36,789 bases of DNA from Bordetella parapertussis. GTDB taxonomy: Bacteria; Pseudomonadota; Gammaproteobacteria; Burkholderiales; Burkholderiaceae_B. Both the position numbers and the translations under genes were made by a program. The notes under the pieces were generated by a model. The model did not search any database. It had not been told where the DNA came from and was given only the letters and a program-made list of their open reading frames with translations. The stretch spans positions 1 to 36,789 of the forward strand of contig CAMBZR010000029.1 of the NCBI GenBank assembly GCA_945872285.1, given 5' to 3'. Below, piece after piece: positions 25,483 through 34,780 of the stretch (position 1 is its first letter; every line of letters begins with the position of its first letter).

Positions 25483-25512
25483 CTTTAACCCGAACTTTAA
25501 GTAGGGAAATGG
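25483..25512 (-). promoter_or_regulatory. Candidate AbiEi operator, promoter-proximal copy
   Basis: CTTTAACCC at 25483-25491 matches the left arm of the upstream repeat at 10 of 11 positions over 25483-25493. After an 8-bp spacer, 25502-25512 matches the right arm at 7 of 11. It lies just downstream of the expected transcription start. Confidence 0.55.
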
Positions 25513-25519
25513 CGTACTT

Positions 25520-25548
25520 ATTGTAAGTTAGCTTGGCTCAAAGATCAA
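25520..25548 (-). promoter_or_regulatory. Promoter of the abiEi-abiEii operon
   Basis: On the minus strand TTGATC (25543-25548) and TACAAT (25520-25525) are separated by exactly 17 bp. The transcription start would be near 25513, leaving a leader of nearly 40 nt before the abiEi ATG. Confidence 0.6.
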
Positions 25549-25559
25549 GAATATATTTC

Positions 25560-25589
25560 CTTTAACCCTACCTAAAGATAGGGTTAAAG
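25560..25589 (-). promoter_or_regulatory. Candidate AbiEi operator, upstream perfect copy
   Basis: The arms CTTTAACCCTA (25560-25570) and TAGGGTTAAAG (25579-25589) are a perfect 11-bp inverted repeat with an 8-bp spacer. It ends 12 bp upstream of the -35 box and shares the geometry of the copy at 25483-25512. Confidence 0.65.
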
Positions 25590-25636
25590 TACACTTGACC
25601 GATATTCTATGCGCTGTACGGTCGTACCGCAAGTCT

Positions 25637-25642
25637 TATAAT
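25637..25642 (+). promoter_or_regulatory. -10 box of the Bug receptor gene
   Basis: A perfect TATAAT lies 35 bp before the ATG at 25678. The -35 hexamer is weak. GGAG at 25666-25669 is the ribosome site. This promoter diverges from the AbiE promoter. Confidence 0.45.
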
Positions 25643-25677
25643 GTGCCAGTTCACTGAAAACAAACCGGAGTCACATC

Positions 25678-26670
25678 ATGACGATCTTCAAATCTGCGCG
25701 TTCTGCTGCGCTGTTAGCCTGTAGTTTGCTCAGCTCTTTGGGATTGCTGTCGAGTTCAGCCCAAGCCCAAACCCCATATCCCACCAAACCCGTACGCATC
25801 GTGGTTGGGTTTTCTGCAGGCGGCACGACAGACGTGCTGGCCCGTATCTTGGCTAAAGACATGACCGAAGATCTAGGTCAAAGTTTTGTCGTTGAAAACA
25901 AACCGGGTGCGAGCAGCAATATCGGCGCCGAGGTTGTCGTGCGCGCAGCGCCCGATGGCTACACCTTATTTATGATGGCGGTCACCAACGCGATCAATCA
26001 CACGCTGTATTCGAATTTAAAATTTGATGTGATCAAAGACTTTAGCCCGATTGGTTTGGTGGCTAAGGTGCCAAACATGCTTGTCATTAATCCAAAGGTA
26101 CCGGTCAATAGTGTTCAAGAGTTGATCGCGTACGCCAAGAAAAACCCCACCGCCTTAAATCTTGCCTCATCGGGCGCAGGCACCTCGATCCACATGACGG
26201 GTGAGCTCTTCAAACTGCAAACCAAGCTCGCGATTCCGCACATTCCCTACAAGGGCAGTACGCCTGCACTGACTGATTTAATGGGCGGGCAAGTGCAGAT
26301 GATGTTTGACAATATGCCAACGGCTTGGCCTCTGGTGCAAGCCGGTAAATTGCGTGTGCTGGCGATTACCTCGCCCAAGCGTTCGCCCGCTGCGCCCGAT
26401 GTCCCCACAATGCAAGAATCTGGTTTTCCGGGCTTTGATGTGTCGTCGTGGTTCGGCTTGGCAGCGCCTGCAGGCACGCCCAAAGAGATCATCGCTAAGC
26501 TAAATGTCTCAATGAATAAAGTTTTGGCTCGGCCAGAGGTTCAAAAGCGCTTAGACGACTTGGGTGCAACGAACGGTGCAGGCACGGTCGAACAATTTGA
26601 TCAGTTTCTTAAATTACAAACCGAGAGCTGGGGCGTGGTCGTAAAAAGTGCGGGCGTTAAGGCTGAATAA
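25678..26670 (+). CDS. Bug/TctC-type periplasmic solute receptor
   Basis: A 330-residue receptor of the tripartite tricarboxylate transporter family. Residues 1-30 are a Sec signal peptide ending near AQAQ. The mature protein begins YPTKPVRIVVGFSAGGTTDV, the hallmark of the Bug family, and holds LNLASSGAGTSIHMTGELFK and QVQMMFDNMPTAWPLVQAGK. These receptors bind carboxylates such as citrate, nicotinate or glutamate. No tctA/tctB membrane genes are near, as is usual for the many orphan copies in Bordetella-like genomes; the ligand is unknown. Confidence 0.93.
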   Translation: MTIFKSARSAALLACSLLSSLGLLSSSAQAQTPYPTKPVRIVVGFSAGGTTDVLARILAKDMTEDLGQSFVVENKPGASSNIGAEVVVRAAPDGYTLFMMAVTNAINHTLYSNLKFDVIKDFSPIGLVAKVPNMLVINPKVPVNSVQELIAYAKKNPTALNLASSGAGTSIHMTGELFKLQTKLAIPHIPYKGSTPALTDLMGGQVQMMFDNMPTAWPLVQAGKLRVLAITSPKRSPAAPDVPTMQESGFPGFDVSSWFGLAAPAGTPKEIIAKLNVSMNKVLARPEVQKRLDDLGATNGAGTVEQFDQFLKLQTESWGVVVKSAGVKAE

Positions 26671-26689
26671 AAGCTCAGACGAGCTTTTT
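26669..26689. terminator. Bidirectional terminator between Bug receptor and cysE genes
   Basis: AAAAGCTC (26669-26676) pairs with GAGCTTTT (26681-26688) around AGAC, with TTTTT on the plus-strand side and a matching AAAA/TTTT flank on the minus side. The stem contains part of the receptor stop codon on one side and reaches the cysE stop codon on the other. Confidence 0.7.
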
Positions 26690-27560
26690 ATTCGTCAACT
26701 AGCTTATTTAAGCGTTGGGCATCAAGCGGCGCAGTTTGCCCTTTGACTTGCGAGCCCATCGCCTCGATGGTTTGGCAAAGCTGTGCGATGCGAGCATCTT
26801 GTGCCGCAGCATGGTTGATGAGCTCATGCAAAACGTTAACCAAGGGGTCGCCCGCACCTGGGTCAACCGCATAGGCGCTGAACCCAGCCGAGTCGTCGGG
26901 CAAGTCCCCCTGCGTGGTTGCGCCCCTGGAGGACACCCCTTTGTCGAGCATTGCTTTGAGCGGTGCGGCATCCCAGCTCGCATCGCAGGGCGCGAGGGGG
27001 GTTGAGGCAAGCTGAGTTTGCGCAGCCGCCTCAGACGAACTATTCTTTGCTTCAATTAAACGTGCTGGGTTCCCTACCGCCGTGGCACCCGCAGGTACCG
27101 GCTTGACGACCACCGCATTTGATCCAATCCGCGCACCATCACCAACCGTAAAACCGCCTAGCACTTGCGCGCCTGCACCAACGACAACCCCTTTACCCAA
27201 GGTTGGATGGCGTTTGGCGCCTTTGTAGAGCCGCGTGCCACCTAACGTCACGCCTTGATAGATCGTGCAGTCGTCACCGATCTCGGCGGTTTCGCCAATC
27301 ACCACACCAAATCCGTGATCAATAAACACCCGACGACCAATTGTGGCGCCAGGGTGAATTTCGATCCCTGTGAAGATGCGCCCCAGATGCGAAATAAACC
27401 GCCCGAGCCAAAACCATTTGGCCACCCAAAGCCGATGCGCGACGCTATGCACCACCATGGCATGAAAGCCCGGATAACAGGTGATGACCTCAAGCTTGCT
27501 TCGGGCCGCCGGGTCACGCTCGAGGATACAGGCGATGTTTTCGCGAAGTTTATTAAACAT
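26688..27560 (-). CDS. cysE: Serine O-acetyltransferase
   Basis: The first enzyme of cysteine synthesis, forming O-acetylserine from serine and acetyl-CoA. Read from the ATG at 27560 it has 290 residues. It begins MFNKLRENIACILERDPAAR, the short EpsC-type N-terminus. The left-handed beta-helix runs from about residue 66 to 165 with IEIHPGATIGRRVFIDHG (catalytic His82) and TRLYKGAKRHPTLGKG. A long C-terminal tail (about 171-290) follows, longer than in E. coli CysE but common in Betaproteobacteria; it ends in a helical segment. An ATG at 27569 is possible, while a longer reading to 27668 enters the trmJ gene. Confidence 0.93.
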   Translation of the reverse strand: MFNKLRENIACILERDPAARSKLEVITCYPGFHAMVVHSVAHRLWVAKWFWLGRFISHLGRIFTGIEIHPGATIGRRVFIDHGFGVVIGETAEIGDDCTIYQGVTLGGTRLYKGAKRHPTLGKGVVVGAGAQVLGGFTVGDGARIGSNAVVVKPVPAGATAVGNPARLIEAKNSSSEAAAQTQLASTPLAPCDASWDAAPLKAMLDKGVSSRGATTQGDLPDDSAGFSAYAVDPGAGDPLVNVLHELINHAAAQDARIAQLCQTIEAMGSQVKGQTAPLDAQRLNKLVDE

Positions 27561-27598
27561 AGAGGTCATGGTAGACCAAAGATGACTTCGGGCTGATA

Positions 27599-28459
27599 TT
27601 AACCGGACGAAGTAGGGGGTCTCGCAAGGCGTGCCGTGGCGATCATGGCCGTGCAAACCCCTCGCCACATATCCACCTCGTCGACTGTGAGGTGATTGCG
27701 GTTAAAAAAATGCTGCATCCGCGGCATCAGTTTTTTGGGGTGGGTCGGATTTAAGAATTCGACCGCAATTAACGCTTCTTGCCAGTGCACCAGCAAGGCT
27801 TGAAGTGCCTGGCTGCTGGCAGGGCGGCTGCCTGAGGGTTGGGACGGCTCAGGCAGAGCGTTGATATCCAACACGTGATTGGGATCAGCCGCGAGCGCCA
27901 TGACTGCTGCTCGGCTGAGCGGCGACACTGATTGACCCGCTTCGAGGCCGAGCAGGGCGTAGCGCAACTCAAACGCGCCTAGCTGCAGGGCCTGCGCGAC
28001 GTTCAGCGAGCTATACAAGGGGTTGGCAGGGATGGTGCAGGCGCGGTGGCACAGACTGACCTGCTCGTTGGTCAGCCCCGAGCGTTCTGTACCCACGACA
28101 AAGGCTACGCGTCCCTCGGGGTGCTCGCGTAAGTGCTCGCGTGCCAGTTGCGCGGCCTGTCGGATATCGCACACGGGTGGCCCCAGATCGCGGGCACGAG
28201 CGGTGAGAGCAAAGGACAAGGTGACAGGTTCAAGCGCCTGGCTAAGCGTGGCGTAGCTTTGGGCGCGCTCAAGCACATCTGAGGCGCCGCTGGCTAGTGC
28301 TTTTGCGTCGGGCTCAAGCGTTATGTTGGGTAGTTTTGGGGCAACAAGCACCAGTTCCTCGAAGCCCATGGTCTTGATCGCACGGGCCGCCGAGCCGACG
28401 TTTCCTGGGTGGCTGGGCTCGGTCATGATGAAGCGAACACGAGAAAAATCCAGAGTCAT
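27599..28459 (-). CDS. trmJ: tRNA (Cm32/Um32) methyltransferase TrmJ
   Basis: A 286-residue SPOUT-class RNA 2'-O-methyltransferase that methylates position 32 of several tRNAs using S-adenosylmethionine. The three motifs are present: TEPSHPGNVGSAARA (residues 13-26, catalytic Arg26), VGTERSGLTN (122-131) and NPLYSSLNVAQA (146-157), which form the knot. The helical C-terminal part begins near residue 220. It is divergent from suhB with 39 bp between them, and cysE lies downstream on the same strand, the usual betaproteobacterial order. Confidence 0.92.
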   Translation of the reverse strand: MTLDFSRVRFIMTEPSHPGNVGSAARAIKTMGFEELVLVAPKLPNITLEPDAKALASGASDVLERAQSYATLSQALEPVTLSFALTARARDLGPPVCDIRQAAQLAREHLREHPEGRVAFVVGTERSGLTNEQVSLCHRACTIPANPLYSSLNVAQALQLGAFELRYALLGLEAGQSVSPLSRAAVMALAADPNHVLDINALPEPSQPSGSRPASSQALQALLVHWQEALIAVEFLNPTHPKKLMPRMQHFFNRNHLTVDEVDMWRGVCTAMIATARLARPPTSSG

Positions 28460-28498
28460 CTAAAATCCCTGTTTAGCCTAAATAATAAAGCACCCTTT

Positions 28499-29287
28499 AT
28501 GCACCCGATGCTTAATACCGCCATCAAGGCGGCCCGGCGCGCCGGAACCATTATTAACCGCGCAAGCCTCGACCTCGATCGCCTTCAAGTCGCCCGTAAA
28601 GGGCCACGCGATTATGTCACGGAAGTCGACCGCCTCGCCGAAGACGAGATTATCAGCTTTTTGAGTACCGCTTATCCCGATCACACCTTTTTAGCCGAAG
28701 AGTCTGGTCAGCACGGCGACACGCCTGCGGGCGAACTTGCCGAAAACGAATGGGTGATTGATCCCATCGATGGCACGACTAATTTTATCCACGGGTTTCC
28801 AAACTACGCGGTTTCAATTGCACTTCGTCAGCGTGGGCAGGTGATGCATGCCGTTATTTTTGATCCTTCGCGTAACGAAATGTTTACAGCGAGTCGTGGT
28901 GGTGGTGCATTTTTAAATGACCGCCGTATGCGCGTCACGGCGCAAACCAAATTTCACGATGCGTTGCTTGGTGCGCGTTGGCCCGGTTCAGTTGGCCCCG
29001 ATGACTTATCTGCGCCGCGTTACCTTGAAATGGCACGCGGTTGCGCGGGCGTGCGGCGCACAGGCTCAGCAGTGCTTGATATGGCTTACGTGGCCGTTGG
29101 CAGACTCGATGGCTTTTGCGGGATTGGCTTAAAGCAGTGGGATATGGCTGCAGCAAGTTTAATGGTGCTTGAGGCCGGAGGGCTCGTGTCTGACTTAGAA
29201 GGCGAGCAAACCTGGATGGAATCTGGCAATGTGTTGGCCGCAACACCTAAAATTTTTACGCAAATGCTGGGCTTTGTTAAGGTTTGA
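28499..29287 (+). CDS. suhB: Inositol-1-monophosphatase family protein SuhB
   Basis: A 262-residue magnesium-dependent phosphatase; in E. coli SuhB also joins the Nus complex on rRNA operons. Metal ligands are Glu67 in AEESG, Asp88 and Asp91 in WVIDPIDGTTNF, and Asp215 in QWDMAAASL. I took the ATG at 28499 because MHPMLNTAIKAARRAG is the typical opening; an in-frame ATG at 28409 lies inside trmJ. The promoter may use TAAAAT at 28461-28466. Confidence 0.94.
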   Translation: MHPMLNTAIKAARRAGTIINRASLDLDRLQVARKGPRDYVTEVDRLAEDEIISFLSTAYPDHTFLAEESGQHGDTPAGELAENEWVIDPIDGTTNFIHGFPNYAVSIALRQRGQVMHAVIFDPSRNEMFTASRGGGAFLNDRRMRVTAQTKFHDALLGARWPGSVGPDDLSAPRYLEMARGCAGVRRTGSAVLDMAYVAVGRLDGFCGIGLKQWDMAAASLMVLEAGGLVSDLEGEQTWMESGNVLAATPKIFTQMLGFVKV

Positions 29288-29378
29288 TGAGGCCCTTAGT
29301 CACTGCGGCACTTTGGTGACAGCCGGTTTGAGTATTTATCGGCTACCATCTAACACCTAGTCACTTTCGGAGCCCTCA

Positions 29379-30950
29379 ATGGAGTGGCTGCTCGACCCAA
29401 CTATTTGGGTCGGTCTCTTTACCCTAGTCGTGCTCGAGATCGTTCTCGGTATCGACAACCTGATCTTCATCGCGATTCTGGCCGACAAATTACCGCCGGC
29501 GCAACGCGACCGTGCGCGTGTCATTGGCTTGTCTTTAGCCTTGTTCATGCGCCTGGGTCTACTCATGGGCATCTCTTGGCTGGTGCAATTAAAAGAGCCC
29601 TGGCTAAGCTTTTGGGGGTTTCAATTCTCAGGTCGAGATCTGATCTTAATGCTGGGTGGATTCTTTTTATTATTCAAAGGAACCCTCGAACTGCACGAAC
29701 GTCTTGAGGGCACGCGCCCAGATCTTGGTCAGGCCAGAACTTACGCTGATTTTTGGGTGATCGTGACCCAAATTGTGGTGCTTGATGCCGTGTTTTCGAT
29801 TGATGCTGTCATTACTGCCATCGGCATGGTGGATCACCTACCGATCATGATGGCGGCTGTCATCATCGCCGTTGGCGTGATGCTGATCGCTTCAAAACCT
29901 TTAACGATTTTTGTCAATGCGCATCCAACCGTTGTTGTGTTGTGTTTGGGCTTTTTGCTGATGATCGGATTTGCGCTGGTGGCTGAGGGGTTTGGGTTCA
30001 AAGTACCCAAAGGTTATCTGTATGCAGCCATTGGTTTTTCTGTGTTGATTGAACTCTTAAATCAGTTGGCGCGCCATAACGGGATCAAGCTTGAGGCGGG
30101 GCGACCGCTGCGCGAACGTACTGCTGAGGCGGTATTGCGCATGCTCGGCAAACGCTTGCCCGCTGAAGCGTTCATCGCAACACCTTCGCAATCAGGCAAT
30201 GCTGGCATGGTGACCTTTGGTGTTGAAGAGCGCAACATGGTCAGTGGTGTCTTGACGCTTGCCGAGCGCTCGGTCCACTCTGTGATGACGCCACGCACAG
30301 AAATCTCGTGGATCAATCTTGACGATACTGCGCAAGATATTCAAAAACAAATCTCTACGGTACCTCATAGCTTTTTTCCGGTTTGCCGCGCCTCGGTTGA
30401 CGATGTTGTTGGTATTGGACGCGCGAAAGACATGATCGCCGACCTCTTAACCCACGGAAACATTCGCAAAGTCAATTTGCGCGAACCGATCATCGTGCAC
30501 GACACGATTAGTATCATCCGGTTAATGGACACGTTGAAGCGCTCACGCGGGCAACTGGTTTTAGTAGCCGATGAGTTTGGTACGATTCAAGGCTTAGTGA
30601 CGCCCATTGATGTGTTCGAGGCCATCGCGGGTGAGTTTCCGGATGAAGACGAAGCACCGGATATCGTTTCAGACGGCGTTGATCAATGGCGTGTAGATGG
30701 CGCGGCAGATTTGCATCATCTTGAACAGTTACTAGATACCGAAGGTTTGGTTGATGAAGATCAAGATTACACAACACTGGCCGGCTATCTGCTAGAGCGC
30801 TTTGGGCAGTTACCGGTGGCGGGCGACCGGTGCGAATTTGTCAGTGCACATGCCCGGTTTAATTTTGAGGTTGTGCAAATTGACGGGCGACGTATTGCTC
30901 AGGTGCTTGTCAAAAAAATTTCAGAAGCCGCCGACCAAACAGTGCAGTAG
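29379..30950 (+). CDS. TerC-CBS-CorC/HlyC integral membrane protein (YegH/YoaE family)
   Basis: A 523-residue inner-membrane protein with three parts. Residues 1 to about 240 are the TerC domain of seven hydrophobic segments, opening with the acidic motif [19 protein letters not shown] and repeating it as [19 protein letters not shown]; such aspartates suggest metal ion transport (manganese or calcium in relatives). A paired CBS domain spans about 300-430 and a CorC/HlyC transporter-associated domain about 435-520. It is the YegH/YoaE architecture. The role in metal export is inferred from the family. I saw no manganese riboswitch in the short leader. Confidence 0.9.
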   Translation: MEWLLDPTIWVGLFTLVVLEIVLGIDNLIFIAILADKLPPAQRDRARVIGLSLALFMRLGLLMGISWLVQLKEPWLSFWGFQFSGRDLILMLGGFFLLFKGTLELHERLEGTRPDLGQARTYADFWVIVTQIVVLDAVFSIDAVITAIGMVDHLPIMMAAVIIAVGVMLIASKPLTIFVNAHPTVVVLCLGFLLMIGFALVAEGFGFKVPKGYLYAAIGFSVLIELLNQLARHNGIKLEAGRPLRERTAEAVLRMLGKRLPAEAFIATPSQSGNAGMVTFGVEERNMVSGVLTLAERSVHSVMTPRTEISWINLDDTAQDIQKQISTVPHSFFPVCRASVDDVVGIGRAKDMIADLLTHGNIRKVNLREPIIVHDTISIIRLMDTLKRSRGQLVLVADEFGTIQGLVTPIDVFEAIAGEFPDEDEAPDIVSDGVDQWRVDGAADLHHLEQLLDTEGLVDEDQDYTTLAGYLLERFGQLPVAGDRCEFVSAHARFNFEVVQIDGRRIAQVLVKKISEAADQTVQ

Positions 30951-30966
30951 CCTGCTTGGTTGCAAG

Positions 30967-31746
30967 CTAGGCGTGCGCTAAGTCAAACAGGCTAGGCCCA
31001 TCCTTGTCTATGACCATCCAGCCGCCACGAGCCTTCTCGCCGCTTTCAAGATGATCGCAATCCCAGTCGGGTAATACCCATCGCTCGCAGCGGTTACCGT
31101 CAACCGATAAAACGTTACGACCAGGGCGATGTGTGTGGCCATGCACAACCATTGTCACACCTGCCGCGCGAATCGCAGCGGCAACGGCGTCGGCATTGAC
31201 ATCCATAATCTCACTGCTTTTATTCTGATTGGCGGCCATACTCTCGCCGCGGGCCTGGGCGGCCAGCGTCAAGCGTTCAGGAATGCTACGCGCTAAAAAG
31301 CCTGACTGCCAGGCAGGGTTACGCACCATGGCGCGAAACTGCTGGTAGGGCAAATCGTCCGTGCAGTACTCGTCCCCGTGGCTCAATAACAGCGTGCGCC
31401 CATTGAGAGTGACTAAGACTTGCTCGGGTAACAAACGGGCACTCAGGCCGGCAGCCAAAGCTTCGCCCATCAAAAAGTCGCGATTGCCGCGACCTAACCA
31501 AACGGGGATCTTTGCTGCGCAGGCTTTGATTGCCATCAAGTCTTGCGCAAGCCAGGGCGGGGCGACTACGGCAACATCGTCGCCAATCCAGGCGTCAAAG
31601 ATGTCGCCTGGCAACAAAAGCCCAGCAGCCTCTTTAGAGGCAAGCTTTAAAAAATCTCGAAAGGCTTCTGAAGTTTGAACAGTGCTCTGGCCCAGATGAA
31701 TATCCGACGCGAGCCAAACCGGCCCTGTCAGAGCAATCTTATTCAA
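30967..31746 (-). CDS. lpxH: UDP-2,3-diacylglucosamine diphosphatase
   Basis: A 259-residue peripheral inner-membrane enzyme that makes lipid X in lipid A synthesis. The calcineurin-like metal sites are complete: Asp15/His17 in ASDIHLG, Asp48 in [11 protein letters not shown], Asn88 in GRGNRDFL, His123 in [10 protein letters not shown], and His202/His204 in HGHTHRPG. The length is typical. It overlaps the cyclophilin gene by 8 bp, so both come from one transcript. The convergent TerC gene ends 16 bp away with only a short hairpin between. Confidence 0.94.
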   Translation of the reverse strand: MNKIALTGPVWLASDIHLGQSTVQTSEAFRDFLKLASKEAAGLLLPGDIFDAWIGDDVAVVAPPWLAQDLMAIKACAAKIPVWLGRGNRDFLMGEALAAGLSARLLPEQVLVTLNGRTLLLSHGDEYCTDDLPYQQFRAMVRNPAWQSGFLARSIPERLTLAAQARGESMAANQNKSSEIMDVNADAVAAAIRAAGVTMVVHGHTHRPGRNVLSVDGNRCERWVLPDWDCDHLESGEKARGGWMVIDKDGPSLFDLAHA

Positions 31747-32377
31747 GGACGACAGCCTTTGTAATGACCAGATCAGTCGTTGGTACGTTTTGATGAAAGC
31801 CGCTATTCGCTGTTGCTACGGCTCTCATTTTGTCAACGATATCTTTGCCTTCGGTGACTGCTCCAAAGACGGCATAGCCCCAACCTTGAGCGGTGGGGGC
31901 GGTGTGATTCAAGAACTCGTTATTTGCGACGTTGATAAAGAATTGCGCGGTTGCCGAATGTGGGTCGCTGGTACGGGCCATTGCTAGCGTGTACATGGTG
32001 TTTTTTAGGCCATTATTGGCTTCGTTCTCAACATTTGCTTTAGTTGGTTTTTGCTTCAGGCCGGGCTCGAACCCACCACCTTGAACCATAAAACCATCAA
32101 TCACGCGGTGAAAAACCGTGCCATTGTAAAAACCGTCGTTCACGTAGGCTAAAAAGTTGGCCACAGTTTTGGGTGCTTTTGCGGCATCTAAGGTGATGAC
32201 GATATCGCCAAGACTGGTGGTCATTTTAACGCGGGGGCTGGTGCTCATTGAAGTAACGCCTTGTTTAGGGGTGGAGGTAGAAGGGGGCGCCGCATGGGCG
32301 CTAAAGCTCACTAGCGGCAGCATACCAACTAGTACGAGGCTGCGCATGACGCGCAGCCCATTCAAAAAAATGGTCAT
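31739..32377 (-). CDS. Cyclophilin-type peptidyl-prolyl isomerase (secreted, PpiA-like)
   Basis: A 212-residue protein with a signal peptide (residues 1-29, ending SAHA) and a short Pro/Ser/Thr linker. The cyclophilin domain starts at about 50. The active-site block [14 protein letters not shown] has the catalytic arginine (Arg91), and [18 protein letters not shown] is the substrate groove. It should catalyse proline isomerisation in the periplasm. Met44 or Met52 begins a segment that looks exactly like the start of a cytoplasmic PpiB, so a second cytoplasmic form is possible. It touches the TPR gene (4-bp ATGA overlap) upstream. Confidence 0.92.
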   Translation of the reverse strand: MTIFLNGLRVMRSLVLVGMLPLVSFSAHAAPPSTSTPKQGVTSMSTSPRVKMTTSLGDIVITLDAAKAPKTVANFLAYVNDGFYNGTVFHRVIDGFMVQGGGFEPGLKQKPTKANVENEANNGLKNTMYTLAMARTSDPHSATAQFFINVANNEFLNHTAPTAQGWGYAVFGAVTEGKDIVDKMRAVATANSGFHQNVPTTDLVITKAVVLE

Positions 32378-33144
32378 TTGGCAGGGGCCTCGATTAAGGT
32401 CTTGACGCTACGAATTCTGGGGGTTAAGCCCGGCACACCGGCGGCGGCGGCCCTTTGGTAGGCGCGCAGGGCCAAGCTGAGTTGTACATCCCCCAAATTG
32501 GCCTGCGCAACCGCATACTTTGGGTTGATCATGATGGCTTGTTCTAGCGCTCGCCTTGCCTGATCGAGTTCATCGCGCCTCACATACAGCGCGGCAAGAT
32601 TGTTCCAGGGCTCGGGAAGCTCAGGAAACCGCATTGTCATGCGTTGGTAGATGGTTTCGGCCTCGTTTAGGCGGTTCATTTCGGTAAACAAGCGAGCCTG
32701 CATGAACATTAGTTGTACATCTGTGCCGGGGGTGCTGCGGTTGGCTTCCGCGACCAGACGCTTTTCGACCTCGGCCAAGGCCTCGGGCAGCCGTTCAGTG
32801 CGGATCAGGCCCTCGATACGGGTGGCAACTTCGGCTGGGGTCAGCGGCACGCGCGTGTCGACCGCGGGTGAGATGGCGTCAAGCACCTTGGCCAGACCGT
32901 CCCAGCCCAGCTCGCGCGGCTGGTCACCTAATACCTGGTTCGACGCTGCGTCGGGCAAGGCCGAAGGCATGGGCATTTGCGAAGACTGCCCCTGACTGGT
33001 GCTCGACGAACTGGAATCTAGGGGGTTAACCGATCCAGGCTTGAGGTTGTTGTTGTAGTTGAGTTGGGCGAGCGCAGCCCCCGACATAAGTGCTGTCGTG
33101 CTGACTGCAACCAGAAGAGAAACAATGCTTTTAGGCAGCTTCAA
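32374..33144 (-). CDS. Secreted tetratricopeptide-repeat protein
   Basis: A 256-residue protein with a signal peptide ending near ALA at residue 26, then a low-complexity Asn/Ser/Gln stretch to about 70. The C-terminal half consists of TPR-like helical pairs, e.g. [44 protein letters not shown] and [20 protein letters not shown], so it probably binds partner proteins in the periplasm. The partner is unknown. It is the first gene of the TPR-cyclophilin-lpxH operon, divergent from cysS. Confidence 0.85.
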   Translation of the reverse strand: MKLPKSIVSLLVAVSTTALMSGAALAQLNYNNNLKPGSVNPLDSSSSSTSQGQSSQMPMPSALPDAASNQVLGDQPRELGWDGLAKVLDAISPAVDTRVPLTPAEVATRIEGLIRTERLPEALAEVEKRLVAEANRSTPGTDVQLMFMQARLFTEMNRLNEAETIYQRMTMRFPELPEPWNNLAALYVRRDELDQARRALEQAIMINPKYAVAQANLGDVQLSLALRAYQRAAAAGVPGLTPRIRSVKTLIEAPAK

Positions 33145-33257
33145 GGCGTAAAACCCTCAATTGCTATACTTGACCCTTCGTATTTTAACGCTGCTTTTGC
33201 TTGAACATCGCGCAGCGTCTAATTTTCTCTATTCCGGCCTCTAATTCCCTATAAAGC

Positions 33258-34769
33258 ATGCTTCAGATTTACGACTCTTTGTCACGCTCTAAACGTCCCT
33301 TTACCCCGCTGCGGGCTGGTTTTGCCGGTGTGTATGTCTGCGGCATGACGGTATATGACTATTGTCACCTCGGTCATGCGCGCATGCTTGTCAGCTTTGA
33401 CGTCATCCAGCGCTGGTTGCGTGCGTCGGGCTTGCAAGTCAGTTATGTGCGCAATATCACCGATATTGACGACAAAATTATCAAAAAAGCGGTTCAATCG
33501 AATCAGCGCTTGGGTGAGGTCACTCAGTTTTTTATCCAGGCGATGCACGCCGATGAGCAAGCTTTGGGGGTTCAAGCGCCCGACCATCAGCCTCGGGCAA
33601 CTCAATACGTTGGCGACATGCTCGATATTATCGGCACGCTTGAAAAAAAGGGCTTGGCTTACCACGCAACAGACGGCGACGTGAACTTTGCGGTTCGCGA
33701 GTTTGCGGGCTATGGCAAGCTTTCAGGCAAATCGCTTGACGATTTGCGGGCAGGCGAGCGGGTCGCTGTGGGGTCCAATAAGCGTGACCCTCTGGATTTT
33801 GTCTTATGGAAATCCGCCAAAGAACACGAGCCCGACGACACCCGCTGGCCCTCAGTGTACGGTTGGGGGCGCCCTGGTTGGCATATCGAATGCTCGGCGA
33901 TGAGCAAGGCCTTGTTGGGTGTACCGCTTGATATTCATGGCGGTGGGCCAGATTTGAAATTTCCGCATCACGAAAACGAAATTGCGCAAACTGAAGGCGC
34001 GTTTGGCGGCGCACTTGCCAATACTTGGATGCATTGTGGCCCACTGATGGTCGACGCTGACAAAATGTCGAAGTCGTTGGGTAATTTTCGTACGATTCGT
34101 CAAACGATTAGTGTCAGCACTGACCTGCCGGGCCATGGCGCCGAATCTGCGCAATACCAGGTCAATCCGCGCGAAGCCGAGATGTTGCGCTTTTTTATTG
34201 TGCGCAATCACTACCGCAGCGCGCAAAACTATGCGCCTGATAACTTAATCGATGCGCAAACGTCGCTTGATCGTTTATATCAAGCCTTGCAAAATATCCC
34301 AGTGAACGCTGCGGCGAGCATCGACTGGTCAAGTCCGGCGGCTCAAGCCTTCAAGGTGGCGATGGATGATGACTTTAATTCTGCAGGGGCGGTTGCTGCG
34401 TTATTTGATTTGGCGAGTCAGGCTAACCGTACTAAAGACGCCAGTGTGTGCTCGCAACTCAAGGCACTCGCCTCGTTATTAGGTTTGTTGCAGCAAGATC
34501 CTAAAGTGTATTTTCAAAGCGCCACGCGTTACACTCGGCGCGCGCTCGAGCAAGCCAGCGCAACGACGACCAGTGCCAGCGAAGCCGCCAAGTCAGACGC
34601 CAACGGTACGCTCACAGAGCAGCAGATCGACGCGCAAATTGCTGCACGTGCACTTGCCAAGCAACAAAAAAACTTTGCCGAGTCTGACCGAATTCGTGCA
34701 ACACTCAAAGCTGCAGGAGTCGAGCTTGACGACAAGCCCGGTGGCCTGACCCAGTGGCGACGCGCGTAA
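33258..34769 (+). CDS. cysS: Cysteinyl-tRNA synthetase
   Basis: A 503-residue class I aminoacyl-tRNA synthetase. The HIGH motif is HLGH (residues 37-40) and KMSKS is at 269-273. The zinc that selects cysteine is held by Cys28, Cys212, His237 and Glu241. The DALR-type and anticodon domains follow. A Ser/Thr/Ala-rich insertion (about 430-455) lies in the C-terminal part. No T-box leader is present, as expected outside Firmicutes. Confidence 0.97.
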   Translation: MLQIYDSLSRSKRPFTPLRAGFAGVYVCGMTVYDYCHLGHARMLVSFDVIQRWLRASGLQVSYVRNITDIDDKIIKKAVQSNQRLGEVTQFFIQAMHADEQALGVQAPDHQPRATQYVGDMLDIIGTLEKKGLAYHATDGDVNFAVREFAGYGKLSGKSLDDLRAGERVAVGSNKRDPLDFVLWKSAKEHEPDDTRWPSVYGWGRPGWHIECSAMSKALLGVPLDIHGGGPDLKFPHHENEIAQTEGAFGGALANTWMHCGPLMVDADKMSKSLGNFRTIRQTISVSTDLPGHGAESAQYQVNPREAEMLRFFIVRNHYRSAQNYAPDNLIDAQTSLDRLYQALQNIPVNAAASIDWSSPAAQAFKVAMDDDFNSAGAVAALFDLASQANRTKDASVCSQLKALASLLGLLQQDPKVYFQSATRYTRRALEQASATTTSASEAAKSDANGTLTEQQIDAQIAARALAKQQKNFAESDRIRATLKAAGVELDDKPGGLTQWRRA

Positions 34770-34780
34770 GGTCAACGATA

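Noticed and set aside
29288..29378. Manganese (yybP-ykoY) riboswitch before the TerC gene
   Set aside because: Only 91 bp are available and the conserved loop sequences are absent.
30954..30967. Small hairpin GCTTG/CAAGC between TerC and lpxH genes as terminator
   Set aside because: Five pairs only and no T-run on either side.
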